Shown: one piece after another, positions 1 to 8,499 of the stretch
Layout: the number at the start of each line of letters is the position of its first letter
How positions within the stretch are numbered: position 1 is the stretch's first letter
Assembly (NCBI GenBank): GCA_017628845.1
Contig: JAGBYI010000111.1
Coordinates: 1-43,212, forward strand
Origin: Bacteroidaceae bacterium
GTDB taxonomy: Bacteria > Bacteroidota > Bacteroidia > Bacteroidales > Bacteroidaceae
Length of the DNA: 43,212 nucleotides
Reading direction: 5' to 3'
Made by a program: the position numbers and the translations under genes
Notes under the pieces: model-generated
The model's database searches: none
What the model was told of the DNA's origin: nothing
The model's input: the letters and a program-made list of their open reading frames with translations, nothing else

Positions 1-82
1 CTTTGGACATTCCTGAGGAATAATAGTCACGAAGAATTAATAAGCGTTCTTCTTCACTGTAACGTTCGCCTTTCTTTCTCAT
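1..82 (-). CDS. IS transposase N-terminus (helix-turn-helix OrfA type), partial at window edge
   Basis: The minus strand reads from an ATG at 82 to the window edge without a stop. The first 27 residues begin MRKKGERYSEEERLLILRDY and are rich in charged residues, like the start of the helix-turn-helix subunit (OrfA) of IS3-type transposases in Bacteroidales. Only the N-terminus is visible, so the family is inferred from the opening helix pattern. Upstream, at 117-141, lies an imperfect palindrome (TGTCT...AGACA) that could be the element end, but no target duplication can be checked here. It could also be another small DNA-binding protein. Confidence 0.5.
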   Translation of the reverse strand, partial: MRKKGERYSEEERLLILRDYYSSGMSK

Positions 83-640
83 ACTGTTTACACATTTTAT
101 TAATTGTTATCAAATGTGTCTACCTATATCAGTATAAGACAAGGTTTAGTTTTGTTTTTGGGAGGACAGAAGTTTATCCTCCTGAAATTTAGTGTGTGGC
201 AGTTTGTGGTCGATGCATGTTGTTGATAGTTAATGTGTTGCTCTTGTTGTTGGTTGGGAGGTTGCTTTGCTGTTCTTGTGGTTTGCTGTTGTTCTGCGAT
301 AAAAGATTGGCTTGCCAGATTGTTTTTGTAATGCCTCCGTTGGATGACGTTGAAAAATACTTACATTGTGTGTACTGTGGGCGTGTTGCTCTTGGGGTAA
401 AAATGAGGAGGGCTGATTTTTCTTGTTCTGCCGTCATAGCGAAAGGTTTTCTGAGGGATTTGTTCGCGTTTCAGTTTTGCTCCGCTTGCTTTTCCGGTAA
501 GCCGGAGTTTATTCCCGTTGTTGCGTTGTCGGTGTGCCTGTTAAGGGTGGTTTCCTCTTTGTGAGCATGCAAGAAGTGTCTTTTTTACGCTTTTTTGGTG
601 CAAAATGGTGGTTTAGGCGAAATTATATGTAATATAATCC
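83..640. other. Non-coding stretch between the IS edge and ndk
   Basis: This stretch holds no convincing gene. Open frames on both strands (about 190-560) start at weak codons, are rich in Leu, Cys, Val or Asn, and overlap each other antisense, so they look like chance frames in TTG-rich DNA. A hairpin GGAGGA...TCCTCC lies at about 162-183, and an imperfect palindrome lies at 117-141. The DNA may be old IS flank. Confidence 0.5.
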
Positions 641-670
641 TTGTTTTCCCGAATAAAAGTTGTACCTTTG
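641..670 (+). promoter_or_regulatory. Promoter of ndk
   Basis: TTG at 641-643 and TACCTTTG at 663-670 are 19 nt apart, matching the Bacteroidetes primary sigma consensus (TTTG, 19-21 nt, TAnnTTTG). Transcription would begin near 676, about 60 nt before the preferred ndk start at 735. Confidence 0.7.
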
Positions 671-734
671 CCGCGGTTGTGGGTAGAGTATGCCCATATG
701 CAAGACACTTGACACGAATAAAGAACGAGAACAA

Positions 735-1199
735 ATGTTGGAGAGAACTTTAGTTTTATTGAAGCCGAGCACAGTGGAGAGAGCGCTGATAGGCGAGATA
801 ATAAACCGTTTTGAAAAGAAGGGCCTGCGCATTGCGGGCATGAAGATGATGCAGCTGGACGATGATATTCTGGCCGAGCACTACTCCCATCTGACGAGCA
901 AGCCATTCTTTGGCATACTGAAGGCTTCGATGATGAAGACTCCCGTTGTTGCCATGTGCCTGGAAGGCGTTGATGCGATAGCTGTGGTGAGATACATTAC
1001 AGGATACACCAACGGGCGTAAGGCCGACCCCGGTACCATCCGTGGAGACTATTGCATGAGCAACCAGCAGAATATAGTTCATGCATCCGACTCTCCCGAG
1101 GCTGCCGAAGCAGAACTCAAGAGATTCTTCCGTCCTGAGGAAATCTTCGACCTGAAGGATATGAACCTCAGCCGTCTCTATGCAGCAGACGAAATTTAA
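735..1199 (+). CDS. ndk: Nucleoside diphosphate kinase
   Basis: This cytosolic enzyme moves the gamma-phosphate from ATP to other nucleoside diphosphates through a phosphohistidine, keeping NTP and dNTP pools balanced. The frame can be extended to 690, but I start at the ATG at 735 because MLERTLVLLKPSTVERALIG is the normal family N-terminus. This gives 154 aa, the usual length. Lys10 (LLKPSTV) and the catalytic His116 in NIVHASDS are present, as is the GRxxPGTIRGD-type nucleotide-binding stretch. A good promoter lies 65 nt upstream. The gene seems to be transcribed alone or with the M23 peptidase 60 nt downstream, since no clear terminator separates them. Confidence 0.96.
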   Translation: MLERTLVLLKPSTVERALIGEIINRFEKKGLRIAGMKMMQLDDDILAEHYSHLTSKPFFGILKASMMKTPVVAMCLEGVDAIAVVRYITGYTNGRKADPGTIRGDYCMSNQQNIVHASDSPEAAEAELKRFFRPEEIFDLKDMNLSRLYAADEI

Positions 1200-1259
1200 T
1201 GTTCAGGACAGTTCAATATAAATCATATAAATAACCAACCACTTAAAACAGACACACCA

Positions 1260-2237
1260 ATGCACTTTTTGAAAACCACCGAGAGAAAGAGAATATTTAT
1301 GACAGCATTTCTGGCAGCAGTAGCCTGTGTGACATTCGCTCAGGACCAGTTGGCCAGCATTGCCCCCATTGACAAGCGCCTCCGCGTGATAGACTCCATT
1401 AGCATCATCAGGATGTTGGAGGTTGAGTCACAGGGAGACCCGGCCGCTTCTCTTTATCCCGAATGGAACAACAATTACACCACACAGTACGGTGTGGAGA
1501 TGCCCAAGGAGTACAAGATAGACCTTCGTGGGTTCCACATGCCTTGCGAGAGCCGTCGCGTGACAAGCAGTTATGGCTACCGCCGTTCTTTCCGTCGTAA
1601 CCACTACGGAACAGATATCAAGGTGTATGTGGGAGATACCATCCGCTCTGCATTCAGCGGCAAGGTGCGCATTGTGGCTTACAACCGCAGAGGCTATGGC
1701 AAGTATGTGGTGGTGCGTCATCACAACGGTCTGGAAACCATCTATGGCCACATGAGCAAGCAACTGGTAAAGGAAGACCAGGTGGTGCGTGCCGGCGAGC
1801 CTATCGGACTTGGCGGCAATACAGGACGCTCAACAGGCAGTCATCTGCATTTCGAGACACGTTTCCTGGGCAAGTTCATTGATCCTGAGAAGATGTTTGA
1901 TTTCCAGGCCCACGACGTGCTGGGAGACTTCTACTTGTTCTCGTCGGTGGGACGCAGCCGACTGCTTACTGCCGAAGAGGGCGACAAATTGCCCGACAAT
2001 ACCATTCTGGCATCAGTGGGAGGACCTACCTTCGAGGCTGACAAGGAAGAGCAGAGCAAGCGCTTCCAGGAGCAAAGACGCGAGTCGATACGCACCCATG
2101 TTCACAAGGTGCGCAAGGGCGACAGCCTCTCTACTATTGCACGCAAGTATGGGACTTCCGTGAACCGCCTGTGCAAGTTGAACAATATCACCACCAAGAC
2201 AGTCCTTCGCGTAGGACAGATTCTGAAATACTCTTAA
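1260..2237 (+). CDS. M23 family metallopeptidase with C-terminal LysM domain
   Basis: This is a predicted exported cell-wall hydrolase or a regulator of one. An N-terminal hydrophobic signal (residues 13-27, ending near TFAQ) is followed by a peptidase M23 (lysostaphin-like) domain at about 95-215. Visible zinc-site motifs are NHYGTDIK (HxxxD) and GSHLHFETR (HxH), plus YGHMSK. A single LysM peptidoglycan-binding domain occupies about 280-325 (VRKGDSLSTIARKYGTS). All M23 metal ligands seem intact, so it could be catalytic. A strong terminator follows at 2258, so the gene is likely separate from the next operon. The ATG at 1299 is an alternative start that keeps only the core of the signal. Confidence 0.9.
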   Translation: MHFLKTTERKRIFMTAFLAAVACVTFAQDQLASIAPIDKRLRVIDSISIIRMLEVESQGDPAASLYPEWNNNYTTQYGVEMPKEYKIDLRGFHMPCESRRVTSSYGYRRSFRRNHYGTDIKVYVGDTIRSAFSGKVRIVAYNRRGYGKYVVVRHHNGLETIYGHMSKQLVKEDQVVRAGEPIGLGGNTGRSTGSHLHFETRFLGKFIDPEKMFDFQAHDVLGDFYLFSSVGRSRLLTAEEGDKLPDNTILASVGGPTFEADKEEQSKRFQEQRRESIRTHVHKVRKGDSLSTIARKYGTSVNRLCKLNNITTKTVLRVGQILKYS

Positions 2238-2257
2238 ATGTTAAGTATAGTTTAGGG

Positions 2258-2301
2258 AACAAGGAACCGGTCCCCGGCCGGGGAGTGGTTCCTTGTTGTT
2301 T
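2258..2301 (+). terminator. Intrinsic terminator after the M23 peptidase gene
   Basis: AACAAGGAACC (2258-2268) pairs perfectly with GGTTCCTTGTT (2287-2297), with a further GC-rich inner stem (CCCC/GGGG). A short T-rich stretch follows. Confidence 0.75.
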
Positions 2302-2335
2302 GAAAAAAGGGGTACGCACGATAATAATATAAATA

Positions 2336-2881
2336 ATGAACACGCGCGAACAGTTTGAGACAGTGATGCAGGAATGCCGCACGCTATTCTCCAAGAAACT
2401 ACATGACTACGGAGCCGCCTGGCGCATTATGCGCCCCGAGTCGGTAACGGACCAGATCTACATCAAGGCAAACCGTATCCGCAGCATTGAGCAGAAGGGC
2501 GTGTCCATGGTGGGAGAGGGCATACGTCCCGAGTTCATCGGCATTGTCAACTATGCGCTGATAGGGCTTATCCAGCTGGAACTTGGTGCCGCTGATGTGA
2601 CCGATGGCATGTCTGCAGAACAGGCGCTGGCCGAGTACGATCGCCATGCACAGGAATGCTTTGAACTGATGCTGCGCAAGAATCACGACTACGACGAGGC
2701 CTGGCGTTCGATGCGCATAAGCAGCTATACCGACCTCATACTGATGAAGATATTCAGAACCAAGCAAATCGAATCTCTCAGCGGAGAGACACTGGTGTCG
2801 GAGGGCATAGACGCCAACTACATGGACATGCTCAACTATGCCGTGTTCGGCTTGATAAAATTGACTTTCGGTGAGGAGTAG
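2336..2881 (+). CDS. DUF1599 domain-containing protein (tandem repeat)
   Basis: A 181-aa cytosolic protein made of two copies of a DUF1599 module. The first (about 5-80) has KLHDYGAAWRIMRPESVTDQ and the second (about 100-180) has KNHDYDEAWRSMRISSYTDL, followed by KANRIRSIE and KIFRTKQIE respectively. The HDYxxAWR motif and the nearby acidic and Lys/Arg residues are conserved in both copies. The family is common in Bacteroidetes and its biochemical role is unknown to me. It is the first gene of an apparent operon and its stop codon overlaps the GTG start of the DoxX-type gene. That layout is shared with other Bacteroidales upstream of tpiA, which suggests a shared but undefined function. Confidence 0.88.
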   Translation: MNTREQFETVMQECRTLFSKKLHDYGAAWRIMRPESVTDQIYIKANRIRSIEQKGVSMVGEGIRPEFIGIVNYALIGLIQLELGAADVTDGMSAEQALAEYDRHAQECFELMLRKNHDYDEAWRSMRISSYTDLILMKIFRTKQIESLSGETLVSEGIDANYMDMLNYAVFGLIKLTFGEE

Positions 2882-4031
2882 CAGACTTGTCTCCGTGCTG
2901 AAGTGGGTGCTGGTGAATGTGTGCCGCATGCTGCTTTCGCTTGCCCTGATATTCTCAGGAGCGGTGAAGATGATAGACCCCCATGGCACTGAGTACAAGA
3001 TAAAGGACTATGCTGTGGCGTTCGGAGTGGACGGAATGGCGGACTCATACCTGCCTTTTCTGTTCAGCGTAGCACTGGCATTGGCAGAGTTCTGTCTTGG
3101 CATTAACATGCTCTTCGGCAGCAACCGGCGTTGGACCTCGAGAACGGTATTGGGATTCTTCCTTGTGTTCACACCGTTTACCTTATATCTGGCAATAGAG
3201 AACCCTGTCCACGATTGCGGATGTTTCGGCGATGCACTGGTGTTGACCAACTGGCAAACATTCGGCAAGAACGTAGTGCTATTGACATGCGCTATACTGG
3301 TATGTAGATACTACAAGATGCAGACCCGCCTGATAAGCGAACATAACCAGTGGCTGGTGTCCATGTACACATGGATGTTTTCTTTGGTGCTGACAACCTA
3401 TTGTGCGTACACACTCCCGGTAATAGACTTCCGGCCGTATCACATCGGTGCAGACCTGCACAAACAGATGCAATGGGACGATACAGACAGGACCCCTCCC
3501 ATAACGGACTTGGTTATTACCGATCCGCAAACAGGAGCAGATATGACGGACAGCATAATCTCTGGACGGGGGTGGAAATTCCTTATTGTTACACCAAGGC
3601 TGGAAACTGCCGACGACGGCGTGATGGACAATCTGACGGAACTGACCGAATACTGTACAGAATATGGATATACCCTCGTAGCGCTGACATCGAGCAACGA
3701 CAACAGAATAGAATACTGGCGCGACATAACGGGAGCAGAATATCCTTTCCTTATAGCCGACGAGATACCGCTAAAGACAATGATTCGCAGCAACCCGGGG
3801 CTGATACTGCTTAATGGCAGTGTGGTGGCCAACAAATGGGCGGCAACAGAAATACCGGGGGCAGACGAACTTGTTGCTCCTCTGGAAGAACTGGAATGGG
3901 CGCAGAAGGAACAGGCAACCTATGCCCAGCGCCTTTTCTACCTTCTCTCCTGGTATGTCATACCCCTTGTGCTGCTTACGCTGCTGGACGGGCTGTGGCA
4001 AATAATAAGACTGCTTAGAGACAGAAATTAG
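2871..4031 (+). CDS. DoxX/MauE-like membrane protein with thioredoxin-like C-terminal domain
   Basis: The N-terminal half holds about four transmembrane helices of DoxX/MauE type (about 8-28, 55-75, 92-110, 122-142) and a fifth at about 160-180. NPVHDCGCFGDA, a Cys pair typical of this family, lies between helices at about 106-117. The C-terminal part (about 210-350) resembles the soluble thioredoxin-like region of Bacteroidales homologues but has no CxxC. A last helix lies at about 355-378. The GTG start at 2871 overlaps the previous stop by 11 nt, which suggests translational coupling. By analogy with MauE/DoxX it may handle periplasmic redox or quinone chemistry, but this is inference. Confidence 0.8.
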   Translation: MRSSRLVSVLKWVLVNVCRMLLSLALIFSGAVKMIDPHGTEYKIKDYAVAFGVDGMADSYLPFLFSVALALAEFCLGINMLFGSNRRWTSRTVLGFFLVFTPFTLYLAIENPVHDCGCFGDALVLTNWQTFGKNVVLLTCAILVCRYYKMQTRLISEHNQWLVSMYTWMFSLVLTTYCAYTLPVIDFRPYHIGADLHKQMQWDDTDRTPPITDLVITDPQTGADMTDSIISGRGWKFLIVTPRLETADDGVMDNLTELTEYCTEYGYTLVALTSSNDNRIEYWRDITGAEYPFLIADEIPLKTMIRSNPGLILLNGSVVANKWAATEIPGADELVAPLEELEWAQKEQATYAQRLFYLLSWYVIPLVLLTLLDGLWQIIRLLRDRN

Positions 4032-4067
4032 GAAATACAAAACATTAATTAAAAACATCAAGACAAA

Positions 4068-4826
4068 ATGAGAAAGCACATTGTAGCAGGCAACTGGAAG
4101 ATGAACAAGACCCTGCAGGAAGGTGTAGCACTGGCTACTGAGTTGAAGGACATGATGGCTGCCGAGAAGCCCAACTGCGAGGTTATCATCGGTACTCCCT
4201 TCATCCACCTGGCTACCGTTAGCGAGTTGCTGAAGGACAGCGTTATCGCCGTAAGTGCAGAGAACTGTGCAGACAAGGAGAGCGGTGCATATACCGGCGA
4301 GGTTAGCGCCTCTATGGTTAAGAGCACTGGTGCCGAGTACGTAATCCTGGGCCACTCAGAGCGTCGCGAGTACTACCACGAGACTCCTGAGATTCTGAAG
4401 GAGAAGGTTGACCTGGCTTTGGCTAACGGTCTGAAGGTTATCTTCTGCATCGGTGAGAGCCTGGCTGAGCGCGAGGCTAACGAGCAGGAGGCTGTATGTA
4501 AGGCTGAGCTGGCTGGCAGCGTATTCCACCTGACTGCAGAGCAGTGGAAGAACGTTGTTATCGCTTACGAGCCCATTTGGGCTATCGGTACCGGCAAGAC
4601 CGCTACTGCTGAGCAGGCCGAGGAAATCCACGCCTTCATCCGTTCTTGCGTTGCCGAGGTTTATGGTGCTGAGGTTGCCGACGAGACCAGCATCCTGTAC
4701 GGTGGCTCTTGCAAGGCAAGCAACGCTCCTGAGTTGTTCGGCAAACCCAACATCGACGGTGGCCTGATTGGTGGCGCTTCTTTGAAGGCTGCTGACTTCA
4801 AGGGCATCATCGACGCTTGGAACTAA
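4068..4826 (+). CDS. tpiA: Triosephosphate isomerase
   Basis: This glycolytic enzyme interconverts dihydroxyacetone phosphate and glyceraldehyde 3-phosphate in the cytosol. The 252-aa length is normal for this TIM barrel. Catalytic residues are visible: Lys11 in GNWKMN, His96 in LGHSERR and Glu168 in [12 protein letters not shown]. The phosphate-binding loops YGGSC and GGLIGGASL are near the C-terminus. The gene lies 36 nt after the DoxX-type gene. Its codon use is noticeably more biased (GAG, CTG, GGT) than that of its neighbours, as expected for a highly expressed gene. Confidence 0.98.
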   Translation: MRKHIVAGNWKMNKTLQEGVALATELKDMMAAEKPNCEVIIGTPFIHLATVSELLKDSVIAVSAENCADKESGAYTGEVSASMVKSTGAEYVILGHSERREYYHETPEILKEKVDLALANGLKVIFCIGESLAEREANEQEAVCKAELAGSVFHLTAEQWKNVVIAYEPIWAIGTGKTATAEQAEEIHAFIRSCVAEVYGAEVADETSILYGGSCKASNAPELFGKPNIDGGLIGGASLKAADFKGIIDAWN

Positions 4827-4844
4827 TCTAATAAAAATCATCAG

Positions 4845-4877
4845 TTTGCAGAGGGGCCACAGACGGTCCCCTGCAGG
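4845..4877 (+). terminator. Hairpin between tpiA and the SPOR gene
   Basis: TTGCAGAGGGGCC and GGTCCCCTGCAG can form a stem with small mismatches around an ACAGAC loop. No T-tract follows, so it could be an RNA-processing or stabilising hairpin that limits readthrough into the SPOR gene. Confidence 0.4.
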
Positions 4878-4904
4878 CTGTATGTAAACAAAACCCCACT
4901 CTTT

Positions 4905-5471
4905 ATGAAGAAAACATTCTTCATGTCTCTTATTCTCCTTATCTTGACATCGGCTATTGCCCATGCACAACAGGAGATAACAATGGACAGCATCCTTGGA
5001 ATCGCTCCGCAGGACACTGCGCAGATAGAGGAAAAAAAGGATGTTGTCCCTGCAAAGCGTATCCGTGTAAACGGTTTCCGTGTTCAGGTATACTATGGCG
5101 GCAATGACCAGAAATCCAAGGTTCAGGCGCGCAATATGGCACAGAGGGCCAAGATATGGTTTGAGGACCTCCCTGTATACACCACATTCATCTCACCTCA
5201 CTGGATTTGCCGTGTGGGTGACTTCCAGACTCGCGAGGAGGCAATGGAGGTACTTACCGCCATGCGCGAATCAGGCAGATTCCCGCGTTCTATAATAGTG
5301 AAGAGCAAGATAAACATTACAGAAGATGAACTCAGAAGAGAAGAACCAACTGACTCCTGTGCAGCAGGAGATTCAACAGCATATAGAACGTGTTTTGGAA
5401 TTGCTGGGCGAGGACCCGCACAGGGAGGGCTTGCTAAAGACTCCGTTGCGTGTGGCTCGTGCCATGACTGA
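4905..5471 (+). CDS. SPOR domain-containing exported protein, C-terminus overlapping folE
   Basis: A signal peptide (residues 1-21, cut after AHA) is followed by a short linker and a SPOR domain at about 50-135 ([20 protein letters not shown] ... [18 protein letters not shown]). SPOR domains bind denuded glycan strands, often at division sites, so this is probably a periplasmic cell-wall-binding protein. The recognisable protein ends around residue 140 ([10 protein letters not shown]). After that the frame runs 146 nt into folE in another register before stopping, adding about 47 Cys- and Gly-rich residues that look like an out-of-frame reading of folE. The original stop has probably been lost. 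The tpiA-SPOR-folE order is typical of the group. Confidence 0.82.
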   Translation: MKKTFFMSLILLILTSAIAHAQQEITMDSILGIAPQDTAQIEEKKDVVPAKRIRVNGFRVQVYYGGNDQKSKVQARNMAQRAKIWFEDLPVYTTFISPHWICRVGDFQTREEAMEVLTAMRESGRFPRSIIVKSKINITEDELRREEPTDSCAAGDSTAYRTCFGIAGRGPAQGGLAKDSVACGSCHD

Positions 5472-5919
5472 CCTCACCCGAGGTTACGAACAGGACCCCA
5501 TTGCCATTCTTCAGAGCGCCATCTTCCACGAGGAGGGGTGCAACCAGATGGTCATCGTCAAGGACATCAACTTCTACTCCCTTTGCGAACATCACATGCT
5601 TCCCTTCTATGGCCGTGTTCATATTGCATATATCCCCAATGGCGTAGTTACGGGCCTGAGCAAGATTCCCCGTGTGGTGGATGTATTCAGTCATCGCCTG
5701 CAGTTGCAGGAACGCCTTACCAAGCAAATTCGCGAAGCCATTCATGAGGCTCTGCATCCACAGGGTGTGATGGTTGTTGTGGAGGCCCAGCACATGTGCA
5801 TGCAGATGCGCGGCGTGGAGAAACAAGGCAGCATCACCACTACCAGCGACTTCTGTGGCGCCTTTAACCAGGCCAAGACCCGCGAAGAGTTCCTTTCGCT
5901 GATAAGGATGAGAGGGTAA
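5326..5919 (+). CDS. folE: GTP cyclohydrolase I
   Basis: This enzyme converts GTP to 7,8-dihydroneopterin triphosphate, the first step of folate (and possibly queuosine) synthesis. At 197 aa it has the family length. The zinc ligands Cys87 and His90 (CEHHMLPF) and Cys158 (HMCMQMRG) are present, as is the [20 protein letters not shown] signature. The start at 5326 is chosen because the N-terminal helix ([20 protein letters not shown]) is normal for the family, even though it lies inside the SPOR frame. A strong terminator follows at 6055, so folE ends the operon. Confidence 0.97.
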   Translation: MNSEEKNQLTPVQQEIQQHIERVLELLGEDPHREGLLKTPLRVARAMTDLTRGYEQDPIAILQSAIFHEEGCNQMVIVKDINFYSLCEHHMLPFYGRVHIAYIPNGVVTGLSKIPRVVDVFSHRLQLQERLTKQIREAIHEALHPQGVMVVVEAQHMCMQMRGVEKQGSITTTSDFCGAFNQAKTREEFLSLIRMRG

Positions 5920-6054
5920 CGGATGAGCGTTCAGCGGTGAGCGGACGGTAACGTTGAAGGTTTAACGTTTAACGTTGACTTGCGTAGCTTGATGAACTTG
6001 CGACTGCTTTAGCTTGATGAGCGCAGGCGAATAATAATGATGACAATAAAGTAG

Positions 6055-6084
6055 GGACGCTGCGTGCAGCGTCCGCATTTTTTT
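6055..6084 (+). terminator. Intrinsic terminator of the tpiA-folE operon
   Basis: GGACGCTGC (6055-6063) and GCAGCGTCC (6066-6074) form a perfect 9-bp stem. It is followed by GCATTTTTTT, a clear intrinsic terminator on the plus strand. Confidence 0.8.
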
Positions 6085-6088
6085 CGTT

Positions 6089-6255
6089 TTATCCACCCCC
6101 TCCGCGCTTCGCGCTTTACCCAGCGTCGCACTGGGTAGTGCGACCCTCAATTCCCATTGCGATGCTGGGCAGAGTTTGCTGGCGCGATGCTTCCGGTTGT
6201 AACTTACTCTACCCCTGAGACAGGGGTAGTACCCGAAGGGGGAGGGGGTGGATAA
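6089..6255. repeat. 167-bp element with 15-bp perfect terminal inverted repeats
   Basis: TTATCCACCCCCTCC at 6089-6103 is the exact reverse complement of 6241-6255. Inside are further small palindromes (GCGCTTCGCGC, CCCAG...CTGGG, ACCCCTGAGACAGGGGT). The size, perfect ends and absence of a gene fit a MITE-like or REP-type element. It sits between the folE terminator and the 3' end of dnaG (convergent genes). The remaining DNA from 5920 to 6309 holds AACGTT-rich stretches and no gene. Confidence 0.6.
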
Positions 6256-6309
6256 ATCTCTCACCGCTCACTCCTCTCCCTATAGGGGGATTGAGGGGGT
6301 CTTCCCCGT

Positions 6310-8358
6310 TCATCTCAGCACCCTGTCGCCACAGTCTTTGGCAAGGCGCTTTTCGGCATCTTTAAGTTCCTTGTACCTGACAAGCAATTCGCGTCCCTGC
6401 TCCTTTGGTGTGGCAGGGTTTTTCATTTCTTCCATCACCCGTTCTATCTCTTTGCGTACGATGGAAATTTTCATGTCTGCCAGGACGTGGGTGGTTAGTT
6501 CCATCAGCCTGTCGGCGTCGGTGGTTATCTGTTGTCCACGGGTATGGTACTTGCTCAATTCTTCCTTGTCCATGCAAAGTTGGAAGGCTGCTTGCGACAA
6601 TTGTGGGTTATGGTGCCCAAGGAAATACTTCTCTGCCACAAAGCCTTCATCGTGGATGTGTTCCATGGCTTTGTCCAGAATTACTTGTGCAGTAGGATGA
6701 TTGAAGGTAAGGCCATCCTGGGCAAGAGAATAGAAAATGAATTCAGCGACGGACAAAGGAACATTGTTGCCGTTTTCGTCCTCAGCCTCGCATACTATCT
6801 TTTCTCCATATCTTACTATCAGTTGTGCCAGAAGCAGTTCTGTTCCATGCGCAGCCTTGCTTTGTATGTTCCTTGCCTGCCCAGATTGGGATGCAGGAAC
6901 AGGTTGCTGGCCGTTGCCATTGGTGGGGATGGCTTCGGTTGGCTGGATAGGTTGTGCTGGTTCTTCGCTTGGTACCCCCAACGGTGATGGACCGATTTCG
7001 TTGGGCAGGGTTTGTGTCGAGTTTCTTCGCTTGTACTCCTCCTCGCGGTTCTTGGACATCTGGTTCTGCACGGCACGGACAATCATTTTCTCGTCCATGC
7101 GCATGGTTTGTGCCGTTTCGCGGATGTAGAGCGAGCGGGTTATCTCGTCGGGGATGAAGGATATGCTGGTTACTATCTCTGCCACCAGGGCACTGAGTTT
7201 GCGAGGGTCGTTCTGCGCCTCGGCCAGTGCCAGATTGGTCTTGAACTTGAGAAAGTCCACCTGATGCTCCTCTACGTAGCGGCGGAAGTCCTCGGCATTG
7301 TGCTTGCGGGCAAAACTGTCGGGGTCGTCCCCGTCGGGCAAGAGCAGTATCTTCACGTTCATGCCTGCCGCCAGAAGCATGTCCGTACCTCGCTGGGCTG
7401 CATGTATGCCGGCATCGTCACCGTCGTAGAGCAGGGTGATGTTGTTGGTAAAGCGGTGCAGGAGATGTATCTGCTCCTTGGTCAAGGCGGTACCCGAGTT
7501 GGCAACCACATTCTCTATGCCACACTGGTGCATGGAGATAACATCTGTGTAGCCTTCTACCATATACACCTGATCCATCTTGACGATGGCCTGCTTGGCT
7601 TGGTAGAGACCGTACAGCTCGCGTCGTTTGCTATAGATGCTGGATTCGGGCGAGTTCTGGTACTTGACGGCAACGCCCTTGGTGGCGGCATCCAAGACAC
7701 GTCCGCCAAAGCCTGCCACCTTGCCGCCTATGGTGTACCATGGGAACATGACGCGTCCCCAAAAGCGGTCCACTACCGTGCCGTCCTCGCGCTTGATGGA
7801 AAGGCCGGTGCCCACGAGGTACTGTTCGCGATAGCCCTCTTTCAGTGCGGCACGGCTCATGGTGTCTCGTCCTTTGGGACAGAAACCCAACTGGAACTTC
7901 TCTATGATATCGTCGCGGAAACCACGTTCGCGGAAGTAGGCAAGTCCAATGGCACGTCCGTCCGTGGTATTGTGCATCTGCTCTTTGAACCACTGCAACG
8001 CCCACTCGTTTAGAATGAACATGCTCTCGCGCTCCGTCTGTGCAGCACGCTCCTCGGCGGTAAGTTCCTTCTCCTCCACCTGTATGCCGTATTTCTTGGC
8101 CAGATAGCGAAGCGCATCGGGATAGGACAGTTGCTCGTGCTCCATGATGAAGCCGATGGGATTGCCTCCCTTACCACAGGCAAAGCACTTGCAGTAGTTC
8201 TTGGCTGGTGAAACCATGAACGACGGCGTGCGGTCGTCATGGAATGGGCAGAGGCCTTTATAGTTGGCACCCGACTTTTTCAGCGTGACGAAATCCGACA
8301 CCACATCTACTATCTGTGCCGCCTCCTTTATCTTGTCTGTGGTTATTCTATCTATCAT
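6310..8358 (-). CDS. dnaG: DNA primase
   Basis: DnaG makes the RNA primers for lagging-strand DNA synthesis. The CHC2 zinc finger is at the N-terminus (Cys37, His40, Cys58, Cys61), followed by the catalytic core and a Toprim domain (about 260-345) with VEGYTDVISMHQ and LLYDGDDAG. The low-complexity linker rich in Pro/Gln (about 455-505) leads to a C-terminal region (about 510-682) expected to contact the replicative helicase DnaB. The length of 682 aa is normal for Bacteroidetes. The start at 8358 lies about 8 nt after the nearest promoter box of the repeat cluster at 8366-8499, so the mRNA may be nearly leaderless from that promoter and have a longer leader from the upstream one. Confidence 0.97.
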   Translation of the reverse strand: MIDRITTDKIKEAAQIVDVVSDFVTLKKSGANYKGLCPFHDDRTPSFMVSPAKNYCKCFACGKGGNPIGFIMEHEQLSYPDALRYLAKKYGIQVEEKELTAEERAAQTERESMFILNEWALQWFKEQMHNTTDGRAIGLAYFRERGFRDDIIEKFQLGFCPKGRDTMSRAALKEGYREQYLVGTGLSIKREDGTVVDRFWGRVMFPWYTIGGKVAGFGGRVLDAATKGVAVKYQNSPESSIYSKRRELYGLYQAKQAIVKMDQVYMVEGYTDVISMHQCGIENVVANSGTALTKEQIHLLHRFTNNITLLYDGDDAGIHAAQRGTDMLLAAGMNVKILLLPDGDDPDSFARKHNAEDFRRYVEEHQVDFLKFKTNLALAEAQNDPRKLSALVAEIVTSISFIPDEITRSLYIRETAQTMRMDEKMIVRAVQNQMSKNREEEYKRRNSTQTLPNEIGPSPLGVPSEEPAQPIQPTEAIPTNGNGQQPVPASQSGQARNIQSKAAHGTELLLAQLIVRYGEKIVCEAEDENGNNVPLSVAEFIFYSLAQDGLTFNHPTAQVILDKAMEHIHDEGFVAEKYFLGHHNPQLSQAAFQLCMDKEELSKYHTRGQQITTDADRLMELTTHVLADMKISIVRKEIERVMEEMKNPATPKEQGRELLVRYKELKDAEKRLAKDCGDRVLR

Positions 8359-8365
8359 CTTGGTA

Positions 8366-8499
8366 CAAAGGTACGATTAAGTGAGCGAAGTACAAAATAA
8401 AAAATGTTTTATTTTTACTTCCGAACGGGAGTACCTTCGACCATCAGGTCAAAGGTACGATTAAGTGAGGGAAATCCCAAAGAAACGGTTAAGTGAGAG
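8366..8499 (-). promoter_or_regulatory. Tandem repeat promoters upstream of dnaG
   Basis: Read on the minus strand, three related boxes occur: 8499-8478 (ending TTTCTTTG), 8470-8450 and 8387-8366 (both ending CGTACCTTTG). The TTTG of the first box lies 20 nt before TACCTTTG of the second. TTTTG at the end of an AT-rich hairpin lies 19 nt before TACCTTTG of the third. Each therefore makes a complete Bacteroidetes promoter. The spacer between the second and third contains two palindromes: GTACCTTTGACC/GGTCGAAGGTAC and GAAGTA...TACTTC. The same arrangement recurs in front of pepT. Confidence 0.7.

Noticed and set aside
196-564. 122-aa plus-strand frame and an antisense 82-aa frame before ndk
   Set aside because: Weak start codons, biased composition (Leu/Cys/Val-rich or Asn/Gln-rich), mutual antisense overlap and no recognisable motif; more likely chance frames in TTG-rich DNA.
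7012-8013. 333-aa plus-strand frame antisense to dnaG
   Set aside because: A shadow of dnaG with no signature; dnaG motifs are complete on the other strand.
8366-8470. Invertible (phase-variable) promoter upstream of dnaG
   Set aside because: The palindromes lie between promoter boxes and do not flank one as paired long inverted repeats; no invertase gene is near, and dnaG is essential.
8366-8499. Repeat cluster upstream of dnaG as a CRISPR array
   Set aside because: The boxes are short, contain promoter elements, and are not evenly spaced with unique spacers of constant length. There are no cas genes.
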